NCBI RefSeq assembly: GCF_050262165.1
Contig: NZ_CP189844.1
Direction: 5' to 3' (one strand)
Origin: Parvimonas sp015257355
GTDB lineage: Bacteria > Bacillota > Clostridia > Tissierellales > Peptoniphilaceae
DNA: 64,000 bases
Part shown: positions 8,171-16,880 of the stretch, piece after piece
Numbering within the stretch: the stretch's first letter is position 1
How the letters are laid out: the number at the start of each line of letters is the position of its first letter
Program-made: the position numbers and the translations under genes
Notes under the pieces: model-generated
Databases searched by the model: none
What the model saw: the letters and a program-made list of their open reading frames with translations, nothing else
Told to the model about the DNA's origin: nothing

Positions 8171-8244
8171 CGACCTGGATGGGACTCGAACCCACGACCT
8201 CTAGCGTGACAGGCTAGCATTCTAACCAACTGAACTACCAGGCC
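8171..8244 (-). tRNA. tRNA-Asp (GTC)
   Basis: Acceptor GGCCTGG/CCAGGTC with one G-T pair, anticodon loop CTGTCAC, encoded CCA. Confidence 0.95.
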
Positions 8245-8252
8245 ATATTTGG

Positions 8253-8325
8253 TGGGCACAATAGGGCTCGAACCTATGACCCCCTGCTTGTAAGGCAGAT
8301 GCTCTCCCAACTGAGCTATGCGCCC
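8253..8325 (-). tRNA. tRNA-Val (TAC)
   Basis: Acceptor GGGCGCA/TGTGCCC with one G-T pair, anticodon loop CTTACAA, encoded CCA. Confidence 0.95.
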
Positions 8326-8358
8326 AAATATAACCACAAACCTACTAAATAAAAGTGG

Positions 8359-8430
8359 TGACCCCACCGGGATTCGAACCCGGGTTACCGCCGTGAAAGG
8401 GCGATGTCTTAACCGCTTGACCATGGGGCC
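8359..8430 (-). tRNA. tRNA-Glu (TTC)
   Basis: Acceptor GGCCCCA/TGGGGTC with one G-T pair, anticodon loop CTTTCAC, encoded CCA. First gene of the tRNA operon. Confidence 0.95.
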
Positions 8431-8469
8431 TCATCAATCAATTTCTGTTTTAAAATTGACTGCCTAATA

Positions 8470-8498
8470 ATTATATACCATAACTAACTATTTGTCAA
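8470..8498 (-). promoter_or_regulatory. proximal consensus promoter of the tRNA operon
   Basis: Perfect TTGACA (8493-8498) and perfect TATAAT (8470-8475) with 17 bases between, some 40 bases upstream of tRNA-Glu on the minus strand. Typical for a strongly expressed stable RNA. Confidence 0.9.
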
Positions 8499-8563
8499 TA
8501 CTTTTTTGATTTTTTTGAATTCAAACTCTTTTAAAAATGCATATCTTAAACAGTTACTCGAAT

Positions 8564-8592
8564 ATTATACACTTTATTTTTTTAGTTGTCAA
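8564..8592 (-). promoter_or_regulatory. distal consensus promoter of the tRNA operon
   Basis: Another perfect TTGACA (8587-8592) and TATAAT (8564-8569) pair with 17-base spacing, 94 bases upstream of the first. Tandem promoters are common for rRNA and tRNA operons. It lies in the gap after tsaD. Confidence 0.88.
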
Positions 8593-8621
8593 CACTTTTT
8601 TTAAAAAATTTTTTTTGAAAT

Positions 8622-9632
8622 TTACAATTCTAAATTCGGTTCAACATTTAAAGTTAAATCACTTCTAACCCCTGAAATATACTCATAGTAGCCAGAAGAT
8701 GCTATCATTGCAGCATTATCTGTGCAAAGTATTTTTGACGGAAAATACGATTTGAAATTATTCTTTTCACACATTTTTTCTATCTCTGTTCTTAATGTAT
8801 TATTAGCTGAAACCCCACCTGAAACTACAAGTTTATCCAAGTTTTTCTCTTTCATAAGTCTTTCTGTTTTGTAGATTAGAACGTCGAAAACTGCTCTTTG
8901 GAAGCTAGCACAGACATCTTCTTTTGAAATTTCTTCATTTTTTTGTTTTTTACTATTTAAATAGTTAAGAACTGCTGTTTTTAATCCACTAAAACTAAAG
9001 TTATAACTATTTTTATCAAGCATTACCCTAGGAAAATCTATAGCTTCTTCATTTCCAAGTTTTGCTAGTTTTTCAACTTCTGGACCTCCTGGATAATTCA
9101 TTCCAAGGCATCTTGCTACCTTATCATAAGCTTCTCCACAAGCATCATCAATTGTCTTTCCTATAACTTCCATATCATTATAACCTTTAACATGCACAAG
9201 ATAAGTATGTCCTCCCGATACTAAAAGACATATAAATGGAGGTTCTAATTCTTTATGTGTTATTAAGGCAGCACAAATATGACCTTTCATATGGTTAACT
9301 CCTATTAAAGGTTTTTTACAAGCATATGATAAAGCCTTTGCTTCAGAAATTCCAACAAGTAAAGCTCCTACAAGTCCAGGACCTTTAGTTACAGCAATAG
9401 CATCTATTTCTTCTATAGTAATTTTAGCCTCATCTAAAGCTTCTCTCACTATATTATTAATAACTTCTAAATGCATTCTACTAGCCACTTCTGGAACAAC
9501 TCCTCCGAATTTTTTATGCATATCTATTTGAGAAGAAATTACATTAGAAATAACTTCCCTACCATTTTTTACAACAGCAACACTTGTTTCATCACAACTG
9601 CTTTCTATTGCCATTATTTTAATATCTTTCAT
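8622..9632 (-). CDS. tsaD: tRNA t6A37 threonylcarbamoyltransferase subunit TsaD
   Basis: Transfers the threonylcarbamoyl group to A37 of ANN-decoding tRNAs with TsaB and TsaE. The 336-residue protein begins MAIESSCDETS in the ASKHA fold, has the metal-binding HMKGHICA (about 110), LVSGGHTYLV and GGVSANN near the end. Length is normal. The start overlaps the rimI stop (TAATG at 9630-9634). It is the last gene of the tsaE-tsaB-rimI-tsaD operon, so all t6A-complex genes of this locus lie together. Confidence 0.96.
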   Translation of the reverse strand: MKDIKIMAIESSCDETSVAVVKNGREVISNVISSQIDMHKKFGGVVPEVASRMHLEVINNIVREALDEAKITIEEIDAIAVTKGPGLVGALLVGISEAKALSYACKKPLIGVNHMKGHICAALITHKELEPPFICLLVSGGHTYLVHVKGYNDMEVIGKTIDDACGEAYDKVARCLGMNYPGGPEVEKLAKLGNEEAIDFPRVMLDKNSYNFSFSGLKTAVLNYLNSKKQKNEEISKEDVCASFQRAVFDVLIYKTERLMKEKNLDKLVVSGGVSANNTLRTEIEKMCEKNNFKSYFPSKILCTDNAAMIASSGYYEYISGVRSDLTLNVEPNLEL

Positions 9633-10063
9633 TAAATTACCTCTTTTAACATCATAATTCCATTTTCTTTTGGATTATTATAATAGTCAACAATTTTTCT
9701 AATTTCTACAAATCCACATTTTTTGTATAAATTTCTTGCAGGTATATTGTTTTCTCGTACTTCTAAAAATACTTTAGAAACATCTCTTAACTTTAATTCT
9801 TTTATTAAAAATTCAATGAGATTATAAGCTATTTGTTTGTTTCTAAAATCTTTTGAAACGACAATTTTATAGATTTCTGCTTCATCAAAAATTTGATTAA
9901 ATAAAACATAACCTACAACATCTTTCTCTTTTGCTACTAATACTTTCTTATTTTCAATATATTCAATATAAAATTTTTCATCAAAATTATTAGAAAAATA
10001 CTCTTTATCAAAATTCAAAATATCAAATACATCTTCACTTACTGCATATCTGTATGAAATCAT
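9632..10063 (-). CDS. rimI: GNAT N-acetyltransferase, RimI type
   Basis: A 143-residue single-domain GNAT protein. The acetyl-CoA loop region reads VSKDFRNKQIAYNLIEFLIK (about 70-90), where the usual R-x-x-G/A is RNKQIA, and the C-terminus has NNIPARNLYKKCGFVEI, the family's final helix and strand. Classic RimI acetylates the N-terminus of ribosomal protein S18. Placement between tsaB and tsaD is the common Firmicute arrangement. It overlaps tsaD and is 1 base after tsaB's span. The substrate is inferred from context. Confidence 0.88.
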   Translation of the reverse strand: MISYRYAVSEDVFDILNFDKEYFSNNFDEKFYIEYIENKKVLVAKEKDVVGYVLFNQIFDEAEIYKIVVSKDFRNKQIAYNLIEFLIKELKLRDVSKVFLEVRENNIPARNLYKKCGFVEIRKIVDYYNNPKENGIMMLKEVI

Positions 10064-10747
10064 CTACTTACCTTTATTCTCCAAATCTCTTTGTGCTTGT
10101 GAAAGCCTAACATACTCAGGACTCAAACTAAAACAGTCCGAAATATCTCCTCTTTCAAATTTTTGTTTCCCTATAACACATGCATTTTTTGAAATGCAAC
10201 TATTTAAACAAGCAGGAGTGATTTCAAAATTTTTATTTTCTAAAATTCTATCCTTGTAATGATTAACACAATCACCAACAAATACAAATTCACCTTTATC
10301 TGAGAATTCGTCCAAAAGTTCATCAATAGTCAAAAGAGCAGGAGCAACTATATTTTCGTTGTTTATTCCCTCATAAACTCCATAATAGACTCTTTCACCT
10401 CTTGCATCTATCAAAGGAATTTTCTTTTTATCAGCAAACACTCCAAAAGAAAGAGCTTCCAATGTATTTACAGCAACTATCGGTTTATTTAAAGCCATAG
10501 CTAATGCCTTAACAACAGTAACCCCTATTCTTATTCCTGTAAAAGATCCCGGACCAGTTACAGCCACGAATAAATCAATATCTTCTATATCAATATTCAA
10601 TTTTTTTAGCATTTCATCAACCATAACAAGTAAAATCTCATTATGACTCATACTTTGATTTATGCTAAAATCCCCAACAATATTATTATCATCCATAACC
10701 GCACATGAACTGTGAGTTGTTGACGTATCTATCGCTAAAATTTTCAT
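10064..10747 (-). CDS. tsaB: t6A biosynthesis protein TsaB
   Basis: A 227-residue paralogue of TsaD that acts as its partner in t6A synthesis. It starts MKILAIDTSTTHSS, shows VAVTGPGSFTGIRIGV (about 63-78), the family hallmark, and LDARGERVYYGVY-type sequence near 115. Normal length. Its ATG overlaps the last base of the tsaE frame at 10747, indicating coupled translation. Confidence 0.94.
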   Translation of the reverse strand: MKILAIDTSTTHSSCAVMDDNNIVGDFSINQSMSHNEILLVMVDEMLKKLNIDIEDIDLFVAVTGPGSFTGIRIGVTVVKALAMALNKPIVAVNTLEALSFGVFADKKKIPLIDARGERVYYGVYEGINNENIVAPALLTIDELLDEFSDKGEFVFVGDCVNHYKDRILENKNFEITPACLNSCISKNACVIGKQKFERGDISDCFSLSPEYVRLSQAQRDLENKGK

Positions 10748-11196
10748 TATAATCCCTCTATAATTTCCAATTCTCTTTTATTATTTCCCTTTATCACTAT
10801 TTTTCTAGAGTTTTCAGAAACTTTTAAAATTTCAATTTCAATCAAATTTTTAGGAAGTAAATATCCTCCATTTTCTGCCCACTCAATCACAGTAACTCCG
10901 TCTGGATAAAAGTAATTTTCATAATCTATTTGGTAAAGTTCTTCTGGAGAATCAATTCTGTATAAATCCATATGATTAAACTCAAATTTTCCAGAATACA
11001 AATTAACTAAATTAAAAGTTGGTGAAGTAATATCTTCTTCAATACCTAAATTCTTACCTAAAAATTTAGTAAAAGTAGTTTTCCCAGCTCCAAGATCACC
11101 AATTAATGAAATTACATCTCCATTTCTTAATGTTTTTGAAAATCTTTTAGAAAAATTATCACATTCATCTAAAGAATTTAAAATAATCTCTAACAA
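10747..11196 (-). CDS. tsaE: t6A biosynthesis ATPase TsaE
   Basis: A 149-residue P-loop ATPase that powers turnover of the TsaB-TsaD complex. The Walker A motif is GDLGAGKTTFTK (about 33-44), followed by ITSPTFNLVN and HMDLYRI, and IEWAEN in the second half, all typical of the family. First gene of the operon; TAGGAGGG precedes the start. Confidence 0.95.
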   Translation of the reverse strand: MLEIILNSLDECDNFSKRFSKTLRNGDVISLIGDLGAGKTTFTKFLGKNLGIEEDITSPTFNLVNLYSGKFEFNHMDLYRIDSPEELYQIDYENYFYPDGVTVIEWAENGGYLLPKNLIEIEILKVSENSRKIVIKGNNKRELEIIEGL

Positions 11197-11311
11197 ATTT
11201 TCCCTCCTATTTTCTAAATATAAATTATATTTTATTTTATTATAATATATTTTTGATAATTAAATTAATGTTATTATATCACAAAAATTATTTTTATAAC
11301 AGTAAAACAAA

Positions 11312-11332
11312 AAGGAGACTAGCAGTCTCCTT
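11312..11332 (-). terminator. terminator of the LRR protein gene
   Basis: Nine-base-pair stem AAGGAGACT/AGTCTCCTT with a 3-base loop and a T run on the minus strand, about 10 bases after the stop. Confidence 0.85.
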
Positions 11333-11340
11333 AATATTCT

Positions 11341-14300
11341 TTATTCTGAAATTTTTATATTTAAAACAATCTTTCCAGAAATTGATGGTGGTTGACTATA
11401 ATCTCCATACCCTTCAACTTCATAGTTTTCAACATAAATATTATAAGCTTCGCGGAACTCATTTTTATCTTGAACTTTTATTTTTATTTTATCTGACTCA
11501 AAAGTTAGATTTGGATTCTTTCCTGATTCATCATCTGCGGCTTCAATAGACATATCATTCCAATCTTTTAACGGATTATCTATCTCTATAAAACCATCTT
11601 TTATATCATTTTTCTTAACTTTAACTGGAATTTCCAATTTTTCAAAATTGAACATTCTAATTCTATCTTCGTTTTCAGTTGCATCAACAGCACCTCTAGT
11701 TGAAAATGTCTTTAGCCAATCAAAATCTTCCTTTGTGATTTCGTCAACAAATAAAGTATTTATTCCATTAAGATTTTTAATATTCTTAATATAATTTTTA
11801 AGATTTTCATTTTTATCGATATATAGTCTATGCAATTTTGGTAACTTTTCTAAACTTGAAATATCTGATATCTTATTATTTCTAAGATGTAAAGCTTCAA
11901 GATTTTTTAGTTCTTCAAGATTAGAGATATCTGATAACTTATTATCTCTAAGATATAGAGTAATTAATCTTTGCAATTTTGATAAATTAGGTAAATTTAC
12001 TATTTTATTATTATCTAAATCCAATCTTTCTAAAGTTTCCATATCTTTAATAGGAGTTATATCAGTAATCTCATTATCTTGCAAGCTTAATTGCTTTAAT
12101 TTTAATTTTTCAAAAGCTTTAATACTACTTAAATTTGTTTGTGAAATAATAACTTTTTCTAAAGATTCATTTTTTGAAAAATCTATATTTTCTGGAAATA
12201 TTTCTTTTTTTGCGTGTTTATAATCCTGATTTTGATAAATAAATTGTTTTAAATTTGGTGTTTTAGACAAAAAATCAAAATTATTTACATTTCTTGTTAA
12301 GTTTGATTTATTTAATTCTACCTTAAATTCTTCTAAATTCTTAGAATATTTTAAAGGTTCTATCATTTTGTCCGTAACATTCTTATCAACAACAACAAAA
12401 GTTTTTAACATTTCCATATCTTCTTTAGTAAAATTTTTATCTTTCATTGGCTTATTTTTTTCATTAAAAAGTTTATTTGCTTCATCTGTTAAATTTACAT
12501 ATTTCTTATGAAATTTACTATACTTGTTAAACAAATCAAAATAAAAATCTTTATACTCATCAGATACAATTACTTCATCAACACTAAATTTTAGTTTTAC
12601 ATTCTTTAATGTCCAAGTATATTCATCTAATGACATTTTTAAATTCAAATTCAATTCTTTTCCTTTGTTTTCTGCAATAACATCATCAGATATATTTAAA
12701 GTTATCGTATTTGAATCCAAATCATAACTTGCTTCTATTCCATCTTTTCCAGTTGAAATTTCACTAAATGGATTTAAAGCTTCTTCTGCTCCAAAAACTT
12801 CTCCTAAAGCAACTCCAAGTTCTTTAATTCCTTTAAATGGAGTTTCGAAAGATACTTCATTAGCATTTACTTCAACAGTTTTTCCTAAATCTACAGTTTG
12901 ACCTGAAAATTGCATACTTCCAATACCCTCATTTAAAGCGTCTCCAAGTCTTTTTGCAAGATATTCTCCTAATCCTTCATAATTTTTAACTCTATTTCCC
13001 GAAATATCTAAATGTTCAATTTTATCAAATCCTTTGATTATTGAAACATCTTCTATTCTATTAGCTGATAAATCTAAAAAAGTTAAATTTTTTAAATTTT
13101 TCAAAGGAGTAATATCTGTGATTCCTTTAGATGGTATTTTATGAAGTTCATCTCCTTCAACTGTTACATTGTAATGCAAATCTAATCCTGTTAAATTTGT
13201 TAAATTTGCAAGAGGTGATATATCTTCAATTAAATTGTTGTACAATTTTAAAAATTTAAGATTTGTTAATTTTTCTAATGGTTTAATATCAACAATTCTA
13301 TTTCTTTGAATTTCTAAGTATTCTAATTTAGTTAAATCTTTAAGTGGTGTAATATCTGAAATTTCATTTTCGTTTAATTTTAACTTTTTAAGATTTTTTG
13401 CATATTCCAAACCTTTGATACTTTTCATCCCTCTTGTAACAGCAAATTTAAAGTCTTTTGTTCCTGCTAAACTTGTTGGTACCCCAAGTATAGAGTATTT
13501 TGCATTTTCGCTAAAATCAGCACTTCCATTGTCTTTTAAAAAAATAGATAATTCAGTTAAGCTTTCCATTTCTTCAACAGTAACTTTTTGGTCATCAGGT
13601 CTATTTTTGTCTAAATTTTTATTTATTACTTTTAGTAATTTTCCATCTTCAATATCTACATATCTTTCTGCAGCTTTTGTTAATTTTACATTTGCAAATA
13701 ATTCAGTCGGATTATTTACATAGTCCATTTCATTTTCAAATTCATATTTAACTTTTACTTCTAGACCATCTTCTGAGATATTATTGAAAGCATCATCACT
13801 TAAAGTTAATTTTAATTTACCATTTTCTAAAGCAACGCTAACACCTTCAGCTTCTGTACTAACAGCAGGATTTCCACCTTTAGCGATCTTATCAAGTCCA
13901 ACATAAGGATTATCAACTTCTACAACCTTATCATTAGCTTCAACATTTTCAATATTTACATTTTGATTATGAATAACTTTTTCAAAAATAGTACTCTTAT
14001 CATTTATTGGTGAAAAATCTTTAACTTTATTTCCATCAATTTTAACACTCGCAAGTTCATTTAAGTCTTTAAGAGCTGAAATATCAGAAATCTTATTATT
14101 TGATAGAACTACGTTTGAAAGCTTGCTTAATGATTTTAAAGCATCTATATTTTCTACATTATTCTTATCTAAATATAAATAAGTTAAGTCTTTTAAATTA
14201 CTTATAGCTTCAATATTTTCAACATTATTTTTATTTAAGTTTAAGCTTGTTAATTTATTTACTTTTTCTAAGAATGAAACATCTGAAATCTTGTTATTTT

Positions 14301-15858
14301 GAAGATTTAAATCATCAAGCTTAGTAAGATGTGTTAAATTAAAGTTGTCTAGATTATTTCCCTTTAAGCTTAATTTAGTTAATTTTGTCAAACCATCAAT
14401 AACGGAAATATCTTTAATTTTATTATTTCCTAAATCTAAATTTTCTAATAATTTTAAGTCTTTTAAAGCACTAATATCTTCAATATTATTATTATCAGCT
14501 CTTAAATATGTTAATTTATCAAGACTTTTTACATTACTAATATCTGATATTTTATTTGAATAAATATCTAATAAATTTAATTTTGTAAAGTTTTTAACGA
14601 TGCTAATATCTGGAACTTTATTAACAGCAATATCAAAATCTTCTAAATTTGTAAGATCTTTCAACGAACTAACATCTGAAATGTTATTATGTGAAATAAA
14701 TAAATGTTTTAATTGAGTTAAATCCTTTAAAGGAGTAACATCTGATATTTCATTATGAGAAAGTCTTAATAATTCAAGATTTTTAAGTCCAGCAAGTGGT
14801 GTTAAATCTTTAATTGCTCCTTCTGAATATCTTATTGCTTCATCGTCATCAGGAATTTCTCCAGATGAAATTGTAAGAGTTTTTAAGTTTTTGCAATATT
14901 CAAGACCCTTAATACTACTAACTTCTATAAGTTTATCTTCAGCAGCGTTCATTCCTCTAATTCCAATAGCTTCAATTTTTTCCAAATCACTCTTGTATAT
15001 TTCATTTGAATTTTTATCTTTTCTATATGATTTATCATTAAGTTTAAAGTTATATTCATTCATTTCAACTTCAAAACTATCTTCACCTTCATAAGCATGT
15101 AATTTATCAAGAATGAATTGTTTTAAATTTTCATCTTCAAACTCAACAATTTTATCTTCTTCCTCATTATCAACAGGATTGTTTCCTCCCGGATTGTTTC
15201 CTCCTGGATTGTTTCCTCCCTGATTATTTTCTCCAGTAGAATCGGCATCATTCCACAACAACACTCCAGTGTATTCATAAGTATTTCCACTTACAACTAT
15301 ATTTCCACTTAAATCAGCAGAATTTTTGTATTCTGTATCTGCACTTGAACTAAATCCTAAAATTGAAGACATTAATATTCCAGTTCCTACAGCTACTGAT
15401 AGTAATCTCTTAGCATTTCTTTTCTTTGATACTAATACACAAACTATCCCTACTATTCCCGCAACTGCTATTGTTACATTTACCTTGTAAACTCCACTAA
15501 TTCCAGTCTTTGCAAGTTTTCCATTCTTTATACTATTTTCAATAGCTTGAACTATTTCAAATTGTAACTTTTCACTTTCTAATACTTTCTTTTCTCCAGC
15601 TTTTATATCGCCAAGATTTAATTCTTTTCCCTTAATTATTTTTAAGCCTTTGATATCATCTGATTTTACCTTTACTCCAATCATATCTTTTCCAGTATTA
15701 TTTTCAACAGAAATTTTAAATACTCCATCTCCATCTGCAATTAAATTAACAGTTAGTCCATCTTTGTTATAAACTACCGTTTCATTAGCTGCATGGCACA
15801 CTTGTGAAAAAGACAAACCGCATAGTAAAGCTAATCCTAATGCACTTTTCTTATTCAT
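11341..15858 (-). CDS. large leucine-rich-repeat surface protein with N-terminal sorting-like motif
   Basis: A 1505-residue secreted protein, internalin-like. Residues 1-23 are a signal peptide. A short beta-type domain follows to about 112, then LAKTG (115-119), a hydrophobic segment (126-144), KKRNAKR and a second hydrophobic segment (152-170). A GGNNP-type linker (213-228) leads to three modules, each a helical cap, a block of SDS22-like 22-residue LRRs (about 12, 6 and 5 repeats) and a beta domain. There is no C-terminal anchor; LAKTG with a hydrophobic stretch and basic tail resembles a sortase signal but lies near the N-terminus. Either the hairpin anchors the protein or two surface proteins have fused. 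Likely role is adhesion. Confidence 0.85.
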   Translation of the reverse strand: MNKKSALGLALLCGLSFSQVCHAANETVVYNKDGLTVNLIADGDGVFKISVENNTGKDMIGVKVKSDDIKGLKIIKGKELNLGDIKAGEKKVLESEKLQFEIVQAIENSIKNGKLAKTGISGVYKVNVTIAVAGIVGIVCVLVSKKRNAKRLLSVAVGTGILMSSILGFSSSADTEYKNSADLSGNIVVSGNTYEYTGVLLWNDADSTGENNQGGNNPGGNNPGGNNPVDNEEEDKIVEFEDENLKQFILDKLHAYEGEDSFEVEMNEYNFKLNDKSYRKDKNSNEIYKSDLEKIEAIGIRGMNAAEDKLIEVSSIKGLEYCKNLKTLTISSGEIPDDDEAIRYSEGAIKDLTPLAGLKNLELLRLSHNEISDVTPLKDLTQLKHLFISHNNISDVSSLKDLTNLEDFDIAVNKVPDISIVKNFTKLNLLDIYSNKISDISNVKSLDKLTYLRADNNNIEDISALKDLKLLENLDLGNNKIKDISVIDGLTKLTKLSLKGNNLDNFNLTHLTKLDDLNLQNNKISDVSFLEKVNKLTSLNLNKNNVENIEAISNLKDLTYLYLDKNNVENIDALKSLSKLSNVVLSNNKISDISALKDLNELASVKIDGNKVKDFSPINDKSTIFEKVIHNQNVNIENVEANDKVVEVDNPYVGLDKIAKGGNPAVSTEAEGVSVALENGKLKLTLSDDAFNNISEDGLEVKVKYEFENEMDYVNNPTELFANVKLTKAAERYVDIEDGKLLKVINKNLDKNRPDDQKVTVEEMESLTELSIFLKDNGSADFSENAKYSILGVPTSLAGTKDFKFAVTRGMKSIKGLEYAKNLKKLKLNENEISDITPLKDLTKLEYLEIQRNRIVDIKPLEKLTNLKFLKLYNNLIEDISPLANLTNLTGLDLHYNVTVEGDELHKIPSKGITDITPLKNLKNLTFLDLSANRIEDVSIIKGFDKIEHLDISGNRVKNYEGLGEYLAKRLGDALNEGIGSMQFSGQTVDLGKTVEVNANEVSFETPFKGIKELGVALGEVFGAEEALNPFSEISTGKDGIEASYDLDSNTITLNISDDVIAENKGKELNLNLKMSLDEYTWTLKNVKLKFSVDEVIVSDEYKDFYFDLFNKYSKFHKKYVNLTDEANKLFNEKNKPMKDKNFTKEDMEMLKTFVVVDKNVTDKMIEPLKYSKNLEEFKVELNKSNLTRNVNNFDFLSKTPNLKQFIYQNQDYKHAKKEIFPENIDFSKNESLEKVIISQTNLSSIKAFEKLKLKQLSLQDNEITDITPIKDMETLERLDLDNNKIVNLPNLSKLQRLITLYLRDNKLSDISNLEELKNLEALHLRNNKISDISSLEKLPKLHRLYIDKNENLKNYIKNIKNLNGINTLFVDEITKEDFDWLKTFSTRGAVDATENEDRIRMFNFEKLEIPVKVKKNDIKDGFIEIDNPLKDWNDMSIEAADDESGKNPNLTFESDKIKIKVQDKNEFREAYNIYVENYEVEGYGDYSQPPSISGKIVLNIKISE

Positions 15859-15991
15859 TTAATCCCTCCTAAAAAATAAATATACATCATAAAAATACAT
15901 ATACAATATTATTTTAACATACAATTGTAATTAAGTATAATAGAAAATATTTATGCAAGTAAGATTAACAATTAATTTTTTCTATACAAAA

Positions 15992-16014
15992 AAAGAACTA
16001 TTAACTAGTTCTTT
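15992..16014 (-). terminator. terminator of the yjjI-yjjW operon
   Basis: Stem AAAGAACTA/TAGTTCTTT with a 5-base loop and a run of seven T on the minus strand, about 20 bases after the yjjW stop. Confidence 0.85.
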
Positions 16015-16034
16015 TGCTTTAAATTTACAAGAAT

Positions 16035-16880
16035 TTAAACAATAATAACATCTTCAAAACCATTTTTAAGTGCAATTTGCTTTAATTCTTCCATCTCTTC
16101 ATCAACTGGAGCTGAGAACATACTATATTCTTCTCTAACACCATATTTTCTATATTTTATTATTTTGTATCTAATTTTATGTCCCATTTTTATGTATTTG
16201 GAAAGCATCTTTGTAATCTTATCAACTGTTGTTCTATTGTCCATTCCAGCAATTGTTACTGTTCTTATCTCAAAAAGTTTATCTAAACTCGCAAGATAAT
16301 CTGCATTTTCTAAAACGACATCAACCTTAGTTTTCGTTATAAAAAGATGTTCTTCATTGTCAAAAGCCTTTATATCAAGCATAAAAGCATCTGCAACTTC
16401 AACAAATTCAGGCAGTCTCTTAAAAGGTATTCCACCATTTGTATCAACAAAACAAGTAAGACCAAGTTTTTTAACCTCAGTAAAAAGTGGAGTTAAAAAC
16501 TTATGTTGAAGTGTACATTCTCCACCACTAACAGTAATTCCTCTAATAAAAGGAATATTCTTTTTTATTCTCTCAACAGTTTCTTCAACAGTCCAATTAT
16601 ATATCTTTGGTGTTGCAAGATGTGGACAAACTCTAATACACTCATCACAATTGATACAAGTCTTATCATTCCAAACAATTTTCCCGTTAACATTTGTTAA
16701 ACTCTTTGTTGAACAAGAAGGAATACATTCCATACAATTAATACAATGTTTTATAGTTTCAGGATTGTGGCAATAAAAACAATTAAAATTACAACCCTGA
16801 AGGAAAATAGACGTCCTGTTTCCAGGTCCGTCTACCACCGACATATCTATTATTTTATTTATAATTCCTTTATTTGACAT
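16035..16880 (-). CDS. yjjW: YjjW-family glycyl radical enzyme activase (radical SAM)
   Basis: A 281-residue radical SAM activator that would install the glycyl radical in the neighbouring YjjI protein using S-adenosylmethionine. The SAM cluster motif is CNFNCFYC (about 30-37). Two further four-cysteine clusters, CINCMECIPSC and CINCDECIRVC, form the ferredoxin-like insert of activases. GGECTLQ follows. The start overlaps the yjjI end by 11 bases. Oxygen-sensitive chemistry fits an anaerobe. The YjjW assignment rests on pairing with YjjI. Confidence 0.9.
   Translation of the reverse strand: MSNKGIINKIIDMSVVDGPGNRTSIFLQGCNFNCFYCHNPETIKHCINCMECIPSCSTKSLTNVNGKIVWNDKTCINCDECIRVCPHLATPKIYNWTVEETVERIKKNIPFIRGITVSGGECTLQHKFLTPLFTEVKKLGLTCFVDTNGGIPFKRLPEFVEVADAFMLDIKAFDNEEHLFITKTKVDVVLENADYLASLDKLFEIRTVTIAGMDNRTTVDKITKMLSKYIKMGHKIRYKIIKYRKYGVREEYSMFSAPVDEEMEELKQIALKNGFEDVIIV

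Noticed and set aside
13415..15094. Three plus-strand frames inside the LRR gene
   Set aside because: Mirror frames of leucine-rich codons; no start signals.
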